Below, piece after piece: positions 10,838 to 21,500 of a DNA stretch of 64,000 bases. Every line of letters starts with the position of its first letter. Within the stretch, counting starts at the first letter, position 1. Source of the DNA: Labia minor (taxonomy: Eukaryota; Arthropoda; Insecta; Dermaptera; Spongiphoridae); contig OY720345.1 of the NCBI GenBank assembly GCA_963082975.1, positions 78,523,034-78,587,033 on the forward strand. The letters run 5' to 3'. Under the pieces are notes generated by a model. The model was not told where the DNA came from. It did no database searches and saw only the letters and a program-made list of their open reading frames with translations. The translations under genes and the position numbers were made by a program.

Positions 10838-11430
10838 GACCATCCGTTTTAGACTTGGACACTAAATGTTAATTTTTTAAACAGTTTTTAGCGCCCCCAA
10901 GTTGCAATAAGAATGAACTAAACGAAAAAAAGCCGGTTTATGTGTCTTTTTTTTCTTTTTTTATTTAGAAGGATTATTAAGAATTAAAAAAAAAAAAATA
11001 AAAAATTGTAAAATTTTCAGGCAAGTGAAAAAATTATTTATCGGAGATTTCAGAATTCCAGAAATCAATTATGCTTTTTTTCAGAGTATTGCCGAAATAT
11101 TGGTTTTATATTTAAATAAATAATTTTTTACTTTACTGAAAATTACACAATGTTTATCTAATTTACATATCTAAGAGAAACGAATAATGTTCTATGTTTA
11201 CATAGAAAATATTTATTTGAAAATAAATTATAAATAAATAAAACATGCTGGCATTTGAACCACATTTAATAGATATATCCGAGGCTCCTGCAGAAATACA
11301 AATGGAGTTAATTGATTTAGGGGATTAAAAAACCTGCCAAATCCACTTTTTTCCCTTTAGTTCTTCTTGGGGCGCTAAACAGTGTTTCAAAAATTAACAT
11401 TGAGTGTCCGAGTCTGTTAAGGATGGTTTG
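10838..11430. repeat. Imperfect inverted repeat pair inside the hAT relic
   Basis: Arms at about 10838-10910 and 11360-11430 pair over words such as GACACT.AATGTTAATTTTT and TTTAGCGCCCC. A hAT coding fragment (11246-11328) lies between them. They may be the ends of a small nested element or hAT subterminal repeats. Confidence 0.45.
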
Positions 11431-12355
11431 TGATCCATAAATCATAAGTTAATATTTAATAATAGTTATTAGAACGTTTAGAAGATTTTCGCTAACGAAC
11501 AGGGCATCTTTAATGAAGCCGGCGAAGTACGTTAAGTTCAACAGCATTAGGGCATTAAGGGATGTATAATTCCATTGTTTTTTTTAAGATATTTTTTTGA
11601 CTTGTGTTTCTTTAAAATATTTGAAATTTTTTAATGTTTTACGTTTAATTTTTTGTTAATTCTTATAAATTTTTATTAGTTAATTTTATGTTTTTTTAAA
11701 TCTATTTTCGTGTTTATTTTTTATTAAATTAATAATTTATATTTATTTATTCATTGTTCTTTTATTAATGTATGTAGATGCATAGAGGTCATGCAATTTC
11801 TTGTTATAGAGTTTCCGCAATCAGTAATGAATTATTTTGTTTTGTTTTTTCTCAAACCTCTGATATACCATATTTTATATTTTGACATACATATATGTTC
11901 CTTTAGTTTTTTAATTTTAAATAATTAACACACTCGAATATTGATAATAAAAGTATAAAGACGATATTGATAATTAAAACCAGAAGAAAAAACAAAAGGG
12001 TAAAAATTAGAATTATGTAACGTGTGTTCAAATTTAGAATTTTAAAATTTACAATTTTTTTAAAATTTAAAATAAAAAAAAAATTGAAATGTTGTATAGT
12101 ATCATCAAATCCCTTTTTAACACTAAAAAGGATCCCATAGAAATTTGGAAAAATGCTGTTGGATATTCATGCCTTCGAAAACATGCTCGCCGTTTACTTT
12201 CCTGCTTCGGAAGTACCTACTGTTGCGAGACAACATTTTCTCTCATGTCAAAATTAAAAACAAATTTAGAGGATCATTTAAAGCTGTGTGTTACGAAGCT
12301 TGATCTAAATATACAATTACTGTCAAACAAAAAACAAAGCCAAATAAGTCATTAA
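11246..12355 (+). pseudogene. hAT transposase fragments
   Basis: At 11246-11328 a frame gives LAFEPHLIDISEAPAEIQ then MELIDL, as in the middle of ZBED5/SCAND-like hAT transposases. At 12089-12355 an 88-aa frame shows RKHARRLLSCFGSTYCCETT, FSLMSKLKTN and a terminal KQSQISH, the hAT C-terminal dimerisation domain. The two pieces are separated by unrelated AT-rich DNA and stop codons, so this is a relic. Confidence 0.7.
11431..12080. other. AT-rich interior of the hAT relic with a LINE scrap
   Basis: Only low-complexity A/T DNA and a short piece at about 11775-11825 (ATGCATAGAGGTCATGCAAT) shared with the LINE fragments at 41.8, 49.5 and 51.7 kb. Confidence 0.45.
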
Positions 12356-12607
12356 CTTAGTGAATAAAAAATTTTTTATTGTATTTTTTTATAATATTTT
12401 TATATTATTTTATATGTATATTAAATTTAAAATTTTGTAGTATTATATTTTGTTTTTTCTATATAATGCAATAAATTGTTAAATCTATAGCAAAACTATA
12501 ATAATTTCACAAAAGTCACTTTCTTAGGTCAATCAGCTTATGCGGCCTCTCTTATTGCTGCCTAATTTAAATGTGGCCTCTAATGGTAAAAAGGTTCCCC
12601 ACCTCTG

Positions 12608-12715
12608 GGATAGACTGTACAGGGAAGACATCAGGGCGCAATGAAGTAGCCTCCACGGTAGGTTATATGTATATTTCAATTGAAATACAATTTATATCCT
12701 CTTTTTTGGGACCAA
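12608..12715. repeat. Dispersed repeat, inverted copy at 26225-26330
   Basis: About 105 bp (begins GGATAGACTGTACAGGGAAG and ends ATCCTCTTTTTTGGG) recurs nearly unchanged in inverse orientation at 26225-26330. It belongs to a repeat family of unknown type. Confidence 0.7.
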
Positions 12716-12841
12716 ATGCCAGGACGCCGCTAAAGAAGTTTCACTTCAAAAATTAATTAATTATAATTATTTCAATTATATTCTCTATTTTTGAATATAC
12801 AGACTAGAAATGAAAGTTACAAAAGAAATATAAAGTTAACT

Positions 12842-12870
12842 GGCGGGCCGCGGGTTGGCCAGGCCTGTTT
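12842..12870. repeat. Isolated hAT-type terminus
   Basis: GGCGGGCCGCGGGTTGGCC followed by AGGCCTG is the reverse of CAGGCCTGGCCAACCCGCGG, a common hAT end. No partner end was found nearby. The DNA from here to 13368 shows no gene. Confidence 0.45.
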
Positions 12871-13372
12871 TAGTGTATAAAAGCACCTGTTTTAACGGTG
12901 TTTTTATTAACGCTCAATTTTCAGGAACGCAATATGAGAGTTGAACGAAGTATGCATGTAAAGCAATAATTACATGAAAATAATTAATTTTAGTTTACAT
13001 TTTAATAAACGGTTGATTCACAATAATTAAAAGAGTAAGTAATATATTTAAAAAATCAGATTAGAAATAATCAAGAATCTAGAAGAGAAGAGATGCAATA
13101 AGAAAAGAATAATTTAATATAAGCACAACAATTCATTGCATTCGTGGGATGAATTTCGCCTTACATTTTGCAAATACCATTAATTAATTAAATTTTATAA
13201 AGAAAGAATTTAAAATTATACAATATACTAGTAAAAATGATACTAAATTTCATAATAAATATTTTGGTATGTTTTAACTATTCTTATCAAAAAATGTTAA
13301 TTTAAAATGTAAATGTTTTAGCATGAAAAAAATTTTTTATTTGAAATCTGGTTGAAATTATGTTTAATTTAA

Positions 13373-14530
13373 GGTAATGGCACCAATAGATGACATTTTA
13401 AGCGCTCTTGCCACTATTTTCTTTTATAAAACTGAAACTATACGTCTCACAAAAAAAATTTTTTGGTTATTATAAAGCTTATTTTACCTTTTATCACCAG
13501 GATAAATATTTTAAACTTTTATATGAGTTTAAGGGGAAATATAATTTTTTTTCAAAATAATCAAATGGCACCTATAGATGACACCAAAAATTTTGGTGGA
13601 ACCTAATGATGACAATTATGGAACCCAAAGATGACATCTACTTTTTTTCACTTCGCTTGCTCTCTTTATCTTCAACTTATTTATTTACAAAGTAAAACAT
13701 CTTTCCAACACCTTGTTGCTGATTTAACTTTAGTTATAATAAAAAAATCAGGTTTCATATAATGATACATTAGATATATTTATTGTGATTGATTTTATTT
13801 TTAGCTTATTATTATAATAAAATAAAAAATTGATTTTAAACAAATCTTTTTTTAATTATGCATTTTTAATTATACATTGAGAACAGAGTAATTTAAAAAA
13901 ATTTTCAAAAAAATAGTGTATGAAGTTCTGGAACAGAAAAAAATTTTCTGACAATGAGAAACACAGCGTCACCTTTAGGTTCCTATATCAATTCAGACAT
14001 GCAACTTGGTGGAATTATATAAAATTATCTCCTCTTTACAGCTATTAATATAATAGACAATTTTTTTAAAAACCTACTTATAGCTGACATTGCTGTCATC
14101 TATAGGAAAAACAATTTTTAGGGGCACCTATAGATAACACCGTTGATAAAAAAGATACTTTTAAAAATTATGTGTTTAAATTGAAGTGATTTTTATCTAT
14201 ATTAAGTCTATTTTATAATGTAGTTATTAAATTCTTGATAAATATGAATATAAAAATATAAAATACTAATTAAGAACATTACTTCCCTTAAGGTTATCTT
14301 TAAGATTTGTTGAAAAAATCAATTGTTGACGATTCGGTCTGCTTTTCAAGTTAAAAGAAAAAAAATAGGGCGACTTATTGTATTGTTGTAGGATATCTCA
14401 GGTGGTGGAAAAGCATAACTATCATTTAAAAAAAAAAATTTCCGCGTATGTTTTAAAATTTGCTTATTTTTTTAGTTTAAATTCAAAAGTGTCATCTTTA
14501 GGTGCCATGTCATCTATAGGTGCCATTACC
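13373..14530. mobile_element. TTAA-flanked non-autonomous DNA element with internal motif array
   Basis: TTAA lies on both sides (13369-13372 and 14531-14534). The ends are inverted copies of GGTAATGGCACC(A/T)ATAGATGACAT, 24 bp with one mismatch. The word GGCACCTATAGATGACA or close variants occurs about nine times: forward near 13380, 13567, 13598, 13620 and 14123; reverse near 13964, 14093, 14490 and 14508. There is no coding frame. TTAA targets are typical of piggyBac and a few other superfamilies, but the tip does not look like a usual piggyBac tip. Confidence 0.75.
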
Positions 14531-14667
14531 TTAATGGTTTATTAGTTATTTTTATAAAATTATGGAATATTTTTTTATTTTTTATTGAGAAACATTGAGA
14601 ATATGTGAAATTTTTATAATTTTCAAAGAATAGAATAAATATACGAGATTCAAACTAGTTTAATACA

Positions 14668-14701
14668 GGGTTGGACATATATATATATATATATATATAT
14701 T
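14668..14701. repeat. (AT)n microsatellite
   Basis: Simple TA dinucleotide run. Confidence 0.9.
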
Positions 14702-14726
14702 TATGATAAACATCAATATTCCCTAC

Positions 14727-15108
14727 CAGTGTAGCATTTAGCTTTTCGGAAGCCCTAGGCCCCCCTCGGGGTGGGGGTGGGGGTGGGGTTGTATAATACA
14801 AATAATTTTCAGACAAGGGAAAATATATTATTTAATACATAACAAAAACAAATATAAATTATATAAATATAAAGACAACAAAAATAATGTTCTTTTTATA
14901 AACCATAATAAATTCCATTTACTTTAGGTTCAGTTGCATATCGCTGTACCTATTACATCATGAATTTTTATTTCAATATATATGTAGAAAAAGAGTTCTT
15001 ATAGCCTAAAGATTTTTAAAAATAAATATTAAAACTAGGATTAGAGGCCCCTTAGAAAATGAGGCCCCGAGCTATCGCATCATGTGTCTAGTCGTAAATG
15101 CGACACTG
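14727..15108. mobile_element. hAT-type MITE, 382 bp
   Basis: Ends CAGTGTAGCATTTAG and (reverse) CAGTGTCGCATTTACGAC. The flanking 8-mers ttccctac (14719-14726) and ttccctgc (15109-15116) differ at one base, fitting an aged hAT target duplication. A G-rich run at 14760-14790 lies inside. Non-coding. Confidence 0.75.
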
Positions 15109-15116
15109 TTCCCTGC

Positions 15117-15805
15117 TATGGGAGAGAGAAAGAATAATTTTTATTCTCTTTTTAATGAATCTATTGTAGATATTCTTCCTCATCGAAATAAAATGGATTT
15201 TTTGGAAGATCAATAATGGAATAGTATGGGAATGAATTGAAAGGAATAAAGCAGCGGTCGGGGAACCGGGGTAAATTACCCTAAATGGGATAAAAATGAA
15301 ATTTTTGTGAGTAAAAAGTATATATTTTTAATTTGGTATTTTATAAACCTGTTAGTATTTTCACAAATTAAATTTTTAGTTATTGTTTTTTTTCAAAATT
15401 ATCATGGGGGGGGGGGGAAATCTTTTCTACTGAGATTGTAGAAAAGAATCTACCCGTTACCTGTGATGTTTTATAAAATAATACTATTTTTTTCTTTTTT
15501 TAACTTCTATAGATAAAATTTATTTTAAAATTATATTTATTTTTTTCTTCAACATATAAAAATATTAAATATACTATAGTATTAAAATAAAATATATTAT
15601 TCTATCATTACCATTTGGAAATGATAGAAAATCAACAGAAAATTTTATTCTAAATATTAGATATTATTTGTAATGATAAGCATCTTAACTTCAATTAATA
15701 CCAATAAACTAGATAATAATTATAACTAGCAAAATATATTCTCTAGAATAATACGTATATTAAAATATATTCTAAATTAGACTGATGATAAGGATAATGT
15801 CCTTA
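15117..15805. other. AT-rich spacer
   Basis: No gene seen. It holds a G9-10 run near 15407 and A/T-rich DNA. Confidence 0.45.
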
Positions 15806-15810
15806 AACTA

Positions 15811-15959
15811 TGTTGGAGTTTTAAATGTGTTTAATGAAAATGCACTGTTCGAGTTTGAATGTGTTTTTAATACAAGGTGAACATTTACTCTAAGGTCATA
15901 CTATAAATATATATACAGGTAAGAAGGTGCAGGGTTACCAACTTTAATATACTTTAACA
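15811..15959 (-). repeat. 3' LTR of copia element
   Basis: 149 bp, the same as 19518-19666. In this plus-strand view it begins TGTTGGAGTTTTAAATG. Confidence 0.9.
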
Positions 15960-16030
15960 CACCCCCTTCAAGTGAATAATTAAAATATAAATAAATACAA
16001 TTTTACAATATAAACATTTTTTTTTTTTAA

Positions 16031-18196
16031 TTAATTCATTTGCTTGAGTCTTCTCATACAATCTTCTTGCTTGACCTTTGAGACGGTTTTCGTGAGAAAA
16101 TCAGCAGGCATACTTAAGACGTTTTTATCTCTATCGTATTCAAACTTTATGCCTAAAAATTGATTTATTTCTCCCATGTCTTTCATGTTAAAATCATTAG
16201 ACAAATTCTTTTTAAATTCATTAATATCCTTTTTATTTGATCCTATTATGATTATATCATCCACGTAAATGATTAATATTAATACGTTTTTATTATTATT
16301 ATTATTATTTTTAATATATATGCATGGATCACTCTCCAATGGAGACATTCCTAAATTTTTTAATTTTATGTCTAATTTTTTGTACCATTGGCGTCCGGAT
16401 TGTTTCAATCCGTATATAGCCTTTTTTAATTTTAATATATTTTTCCCCTTTTTTAAGTCTTTTATCATTTGTAATGTAATCTTTTTTATATTTTCATTTT
16501 CATTTTCGACTAAATCTTTCAATATGTCGTTAAACCCTTCAGGACATTCCATGTAAATGTTCTCTTCCAGTTCACCATTTAAATACGCTGCCTCCACGTC
16601 CATTTGTTCAATGTACCACTTTTCTTCTATAGACTTAGCCATTAGTGTCCTCACGCTGCTCATTCTGGCGACAGGTGAATAAGTATCAAAATAATCTATA
16701 GAATAAGTTTGGCTATATCCCTTGGCGACTAACCTGGCCTTTTTAGTATTATCATTTTTGGTCGTTAAGACAAAACGACTACCCACTATATTTTGATTTT
16801 CGTGTTTCCTGACCATTGTCCAAGTATCGTTTTTAATTAATGTAATCATTTCTTTCCTCATGGCTGTTTTCCATAAGTTCGAGTCTTCTTGCAATAGTGC
16901 ATCTTTAATTTTCAGTTCTACATTAAGTCCTTGGACCTCTCCTTCGGTCGTTTCTATCGAGAGTTCATCTTCTGAACTTAAGACATCACTGTCTCTAGAG
17001 CTGGGAATTGTTTCTTCATCATTTTCACTTTCGGATTTTTTGTATTGATAGACTTTTCTGGGTCTTCCCCTATTTCCACTTTTAATCATTTTAGGACGTC
17101 CTCTTCCTCTCTGTTGGTCAATGTTATTTTCGTCTATATCACTTTCTAAAGATGCATCATTATTATGTTTATCAATCATTATGTCCAAGCTGTTGTATTT
17201 TGAATTTTCTTCTAATAAATCATTATATTTTAAATTATCTCCATTTTTATTATGAAATTCGTTTATAAATTTAATATCTCGAGTAATATGTACCCTTCTG
17301 GTCATGGGATCATATACTCTATAAGCTTTGCTTTCCTCGCAATAACCTATAAAAATTCCTTCAATTGTTCTTGAATTTAATTTATTTTTATTATTTTTAT
17401 TTAAAAAATGTACTCTCATACCAAAAGTTCTTAAATGTGAGACATTAAATTTTTTGTTTGTAAGGATGTTATAAGGTATTTGTCCCTTTAAAGATGATGT
17501 TGGGCTTCTGTTCCTTAAATAACATGCAGTTATTACTGCTTCTGCCCAAAAAGAATGTTCTAGATTTGCTTGTATTAACATACATCTCGTCATCTCCAAT
17601 AGAGTCTTGTTCATACGTTCAGATAATCCATTTTGTTGGGGCGTATAAGGAACTGTTAATCTTCGCTTAATTCCTGATTTTTTTAAAAAATTATTAAATC
17701 TATTATTAATGTATTCTTTTCCATTATCTGATTGCAAATATTTAATCCTTTTATCTGTCATGTTTTCAATATAATTTTTATATTCAATAAATGCTTCAAA
17801 AGCTTGACTTTTGTATTTTAGAAATTTAACTTCGCAATATCTGCTTGCTTCGTCTATAAAAGTAATGAAATATTTATTTCCACCGATAGACGTGGTTCTA
17901 AATGGTCCACAAATATCTGTATGGATTATTTCCAATATTTCTAAATTTTTCTGTGAATTTGAATTTTTAAAAGGTGTTTGAGATAATTTTCCTTTAATGC
18001 ATATTTCACAATTATTTAAATTTTCATTTAATATACTTTGGTCTAAACCGAAAACTTGATCTGATTTGGTTATTAGTTTTAAATCTCTTTCATTTAAATG
18101 TCCGTATCTTTTATGCCATATATCTAATTTTGATAATTTATTTTTATTTAAATAATATGAAAAAATCATTTTTATCTTTATTTTTAATATTTTCAT
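16031..18196 (-). CDS. copia integrase-reverse transcriptase (truncated pol)
   Basis: The real coding start is in the overlap with Gag; the first Met of the frame is probably not used. In order: gag-pre-integrase (LDIWHKRYGHLNERDL), integrase core with HTDICGPF, DNGKEY and YTPQQNGLSERMNKT (D, D and E present), an acidic/charged linker, then reverse transcriptase with YVDDIIIIGS at about 16240-16270. After LGIKFEYDRDKNVLS the frame jumps directly to MPADFLTKTVSK, the last few residues of a copia pol. The RT connection and RNase H (about 200 residues) are missing. Without RNase H it should not complete replication alone. Confidence 0.87.
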   Translation of the reverse strand: MKILKIKIKMIFSYYLNKNKLSKLDIWHKRYGHLNERDLKLITKSDQVFGLDQSILNENLNNCEICIKGKLSQTPFKNSNSQKNLEILEIIHTDICGPFRTTSIGGNKYFITFIDEASRYCEVKFLKYKSQAFEAFIEYKNYIENMTDKRIKYLQSDNGKEYINNRFNNFLKKSGIKRRLTVPYTPQQNGLSERMNKTLLEMTRCMLIQANLEHSFWAEAVITACYLRNRSPTSSLKGQIPYNILTNKKFNVSHLRTFGMRVHFLNKNNKNKLNSRTIEGIFIGYCEESKAYRVYDPMTRRVHITRDIKFINEFHNKNGDNLKYNDLLEENSKYNSLDIMIDKHNNDASLESDIDENNIDQQRGRGRPKMIKSGNRGRPRKVYQYKKSESENDEETIPSSRDSDVLSSEDELSIETTEGEVQGLNVELKIKDALLQEDSNLWKTAMRKEMITLIKNDTWTMVRKHENQNIVGSRFVLTTKNDNTKKARLVAKGYSQTYSIDYFDTYSPVARMSSVRTLMAKSIEEKWYIEQMDVEAAYLNGELEENIYMECPEGFNDILKDLVENENENIKKITLQMIKDLKKGKNILKLKKAIYGLKQSGRQWYKKLDIKLKNLGMSPLESDPCIYIKNNNNNNKNVLILIIYVDDIIIIGSNKKDINEFKKNLSNDFNMKDMGEINQFLGIKFEYDRDKNVLSMPADFLTKTVSKVKQEDCMRRLKQMN

Positions 18197-19436
18197 TTAA
18201 ATAATATAATCCGTTCTCCTTTTTCTTAGCTGTAAACATTAGTTCGCCATTATTCGTTATAAATGCATTATGATTTTTAAATAAAACTTCAAAATTCTTA
18301 TCAGTAAATGACCCGACAGATAATAAATTCGTTTTTAATTTGGGAACATATAGTACATCTGTTAATTCAATTTGTCTATTATTTATGTTAATAATCATAT
18401 CACCAATACAATCAATATTTATTTTACTGTTATCGGCTAGTGTTAAACAACTTAGTTTTGGATGTCTTATATTTTCCAGTAATTCTTTATTATTTATCAT
18501 GTGATTTGTACAGCCAGAATCTAAAATCCAATCATTTTTATCATCAGTGACTTTTAGGGCTAACATATGAGTCGACTTAGATGGACATTGAGAAATTTTA
18601 TGGCCTTCTCCCTTACAACGGAAACATATAATTTTATTTTTAATTTCATTATTTGAATTACTAAATTTATTATAATCAGTTGACCTTTTATCCCTGTTGA
18701 AAAAATTATGTTTTTTATTCGTATTATATTTATTATTATTATTTTCATTATATTTATTTAAAGAATTATTTTTGTAAGGATTATTTTTAAAATTATAATT
18801 TTTATTAATAGGTCTATTTTTATTTCTATTTTTAATAAAGTTACTTTGATTTGAGGAATCGCCTTGACTTCCCCGACATTCAAACTCTTCCAATAATTTT
18901 ATTTTTAAATTATCTAAAGATGGCAAAGTGTCCCTTGTTTCTATAGCACATCTAAAATTTTCATATTCGTCTGGTAGACTATATAATAATATTATACATA
19001 ATAGTTCATCATTTATTATAAATTCAATATCTTTTAATTTTTCTATAATTTCACAAAATGTATTTAAATAGTCATCCATATTATCACTTATATTCATTTT
19101 ACTTAAAATTAGTTTCTTTAACAAATAAGCCTTTTTGGCTGGACCTTTACTTTCAAAGGTTTCCTTTAATTTATTCCATATTTCACTTGAGCTATTTAAA
19201 TTTTTAACTATCCTTAATTCTCTAGGTGTTATTGATAAAATTAGATCAGACTTAGCTTTTTGGTCCAGGAGATCCCATTTTTCAATCCCTTTCGTATCTT
19301 TTTCATCAATATTTGATCTTTTTTGGTTTCCGGAGACTATGTTCCAATATCCATTTTTTACTAGGATGGCTTCCATCTGAATCTTCCAGGTATCATAGTT
19401 GTGTCGGTGTAGTGGTTCAATTTTAAGAAATTCCAT
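18144..19436 (-). CDS. copia Gag-protease (430 aa)
   Basis: The N-terminus MEFLKIEPLHRHNYDTWKIQ begins a copia Gag with the UBN2-type core. An Asn/Lys-rich linker follows, then a CCHC knuckle CFRCKGEGHKISQC (near 18590-18630). Then comes WILDSGCTNHM, the copia aspartic protease active site (near 18500-18535). The end reads into the start of the gag-pre-integrase segment (NGLYYLNEN) and then stops. The following pol frame overlaps this one by about 50 bp in the +1 frame around a T6 tract. The join is therefore either a programmed +1 shift or a 1-nt indel. Low-complexity AAT/AAC codons dominate. Confidence 0.87.
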   Translation of the reverse strand: MEFLKIEPLHRHNYDTWKIQMEAILVKNGYWNIVSGNQKRSNIDEKDTKGIEKWDLLDQKAKSDLILSITPRELRIVKNLNSSSEIWNKLKETFESKGPAKKAYLLKKLILSKMNISDNMDDYLNTFCEIIEKLKDIEFIINDELLCIILLYSLPDEYENFRCAIETRDTLPSLDNLKIKLLEEFECRGSQGDSSNQSNFIKNRNKNRPINKNYNFKNNPYKNNSLNKYNENNNNKYNTNKKHNFFNRDKRSTDYNKFSNSNNEIKNKIICFRCKGEGHKISQCPSKSTHMLALKVTDDKNDWILDSGCTNHMINNKELLENIRHPKLSCLTLADNSKINIDCIGDMIININNRQIELTDVLYVPKLKTNLLSVGSFTDKNFEVLFKNHNAFITNNGELMFTAKKKENGLYYLNENIKNKDKNDFFILFK

Positions 19437-19502
19437 TTTTTAAAAAATCCTTTTAAGATTAAAAAATATTTCCAATTATCACCCAATTACCCGCAGTGTT
19501 TA

Positions 19503-19517
19503 CCTGGGCACATAACC
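19503..19517 (-). promoter_or_regulatory. copia-type primer-binding site
   Basis: GGTTATGTGCCCAGG directly after the 5' LTR resembles the Drosophila copia site, which pairs with an internal part of initiator tRNA-Met rather than the tRNA 3' end. Confidence 0.65.
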
Positions 19518-19666
19518 TGTTGGAGTTTTAAATGTGTTTAATGAAAATGCACTGTTCGAGTTTGAATGTGTTTTTAATACAAGGTGAACATTTACTCTAA
19601 GGTCATACTATAAATATATATACAGGTAAGAAGGTGCAGGGTTACCAACTTTAATATACTTTAACA
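19518..19666 (-). repeat. 5' LTR of copia element
   Basis: 149 bp. In element orientation it runs TGTTAAAG to CTCCAACA. Very short for an LTR, but within the copia range. Confidence 0.9.
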
Positions 19667-19671
19667 AACTA

Positions 19672-20248
19672 CAATATCTATGAAATTATTTTATATCAGT
19701 TACAAATAATCTTATGATTGTGAAATTTGTAAAAAAAAATCTAGTATAAAATTCATTGTTGATATTTAATATAATATATTCATGAATTAAGAATTATACA
19801 TTTTACTAAATGTTAAATCATTAAAAAGGTTATGAAATTATAAGGTTTAAATAGTAGGTTCTAGCTGAACATTAAAATAAGTTAAATATTAACTAAAATT
19901 AAACTTAAATAATATAAAACTTAATAAGATTAATTTTTAATTAAACCCTCAATGGAGTTTCAAGTTTATGGATATATTTGCTTTATGCGCATTTCCGTTG
20001 TCCATTCTCAACTCAACTTCTGATGTAATAACCGAAATGCGCACAAAGTAATTATTTATTTATTTCATTATATAATAAATATATATATATATATACATAA
20101 TAATAATAGGGGCAGGACACGTAGCTAGAAGGGGAGAGGTTAGAATGGCGAAAAATATATTGGTATGGAGAAGTGCGTTGAAGAAATGTGGTTGCTGCGG
20201 CAAAGAACATTAGAGTTCCGTAGAGCCACAGAGATAAATAGATATAAT

Positions 20249-20283
<35 letters not shown>

Positions 20284-20373
20284 TATCTATAAATTAGATA
20301 CTTCACCAAGCTCTAATTATTATTTTTATTAAATTTAATTTTAGTTTATTTATCTTATAAAAAGAATCTCGTT
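19672..20373. other. AT-rich spacer
   Basis: No gene seen. A small inverted pair (TTTATGCGCATTTCCGTT near 19981 and CCGAAATGCGCACAAAG near 20031) and an (AT)n run at 20250-20278 are the only structures. Confidence 0.4.
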
Positions 20374-20377
20374 TTAA

Positions 20378-20577
20378 CCCCTCAAGCCGAGAATTTAATT
20401 TTCCCATGCCAGCGCTCCAGCGCGAATTAAATGAGCGCAAAATGCATTTTCTTGCACTCGTACCTAAAATAATTAATATCTCATAAACTACTCAATATCG
20501 AGAGATGGCAAAGAAATGCATATATATATAAACGCTGCAAGTCGACGAGTACGTAATCGGGTTCCCGGCTTGAGAAG
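20378..20577. mobile_element. piggyBac-like MITE, 200 bp
   Basis: TTAA on both sides (20374-20377, 20578-20581). Inverted ends CCCCTCAAGCCGAGAA and (reverse) CTTCTCAAGCCGGGAA share 13 of 16 positions. No coding capacity. Confidence 0.68.
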
Positions 20578-20869
20578 TTAATAAATTTTATGTAAATAAT
20601 TTATATTTTACAAAAATTATTATTTTCCGGATACCTAAATTGTTTAGTACATATGGTTCTAATCCGCCATTGTGTAGAATATTACTTAACAAACATTAAA
20701 AAAGCAAAATAATCATGAATGTTATGCTAATAATTAGAATTTAATAATATTTTAAAATTATTTCATAAAAAAATAGAAAAAATTAAAAGATATTTTTATT
20801 TTATTAAATAAGGGATCAGGTATGATGTGTTAGTAATGGAGTGAAAAATTCTTACAATAGTAATAAGTT

Positions 20870-21500
20870 GACCTGTGGCCAGGTCCGAACCGACCGACGG
20901 TTTGAAGTAAATTAATTTCCAGCTACAGAAACAATTTCAAATAATTTTAATATATCTATTAATGTAATAAAAATAGATATGGATACATAAATAATAAATA
21001 TAAACATTTTTAATTTTATTTTATTTATAATATATATGCAAGACCAGGCTGTGACGTCATGAATGGCTGGATGACGTCATATAATTTTAAATCAAGAAAA
21101 AACTATTAAATTTGATTTTTCTCGAGGATAAAACCAATACAAAGTGCATGATTCGTGGTGATATGTAAAAAATCTCCTCATGTTAAATTTGGTGTGAAAA
21201 TAACCCTTCCCTTCCTATCGTCAATCGCTAATACTACCACTTCCGGTTTCCGGATTTGCACCAAAAGTTGATCAAATCATCCCACTGATGCATTAAGTAA
21301 ATATACCAAATTTCATCGAAATCCGTTCAGCCGATTAGGCTGTACACATCTATACGGACGGACGGACGGAAGGACAGACATCATGCTAAAAGTACTTTTT
21401 TCTGTTAAGAAAATGCATGATTCGTGGAGATATGTAAAAATCTCCACATGTGAAATTTGGTGTGAAATCAATACCTCCCTTACTATCGTCGGTCGGTAAA
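20870..21500 (+). repeat. Dispersed repeat family A, full copy
   Basis: Starts ACCTGTGGCCAGGTCCGA and ends ACTATCGTCGGTCGGTAAAA. A second copy in the same orientation lies at 33048-33650, an inverted partial copy at 30040-30262, and a scrap at about 34090-34200. All contain GACGTCATGAATGGCTGG. The part CAAATTTCATCGAAATCCG followed by a GGAC tandem run resembles tails of arthropod non-autonomous elements. The terminal CCGACCGACGG/CGTCGGTCGG words are inverted. Confidence 0.72.

Larger units (their letters stand above)
10624..12607 (+). mobile_element. hAT-superfamily transposon relic
   Basis: Inverted ends CAGAGGTGGGGAACCT at 10624 and at 12607 (reverse) are of hAT type. Coding remnants lie between them on the plus strand. 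No clean 8-bp target duplication is visible (gtctaggc against ggatagac), so one flank may be rearranged. Sequence to the right of the end (12608-12715) recurs inverted at 26225-26330, showing that the element landed in an older repeat. Confidence 0.72.
15811..19666 (-). mobile_element. Ty1/copia LTR retrotransposon, RNase H region deleted
   Basis: LTRs of 149 bp at 15811-15959 and 19518-19666 appear identical, with target duplication aacta at 15806-15810 and 19667-19671. The element reads on the minus strand. Next to the 5' LTR (19503-19517) is GGTTATGTGCCCAGG, very like the copia primer site that uses an internal piece of initiator tRNA-Met. A purine tract (GAAGGGGGTG, 15960-15969 reversed) abuts the 3' LTR. 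Gag-protease and pol frames overlap. Pol is truncated after the RT, so the copy is probably non-autonomous. Confidence 0.92.

Noticed and set aside
16269-17048. Plus-strand frames within the copia element
   Set aside because: Shadows of the minus-strand pol.
21360-21372. GGAC tandem run as a regulatory array
   Set aside because: It sits inside family A repeats and varies in length between copies, as microsatellites do.
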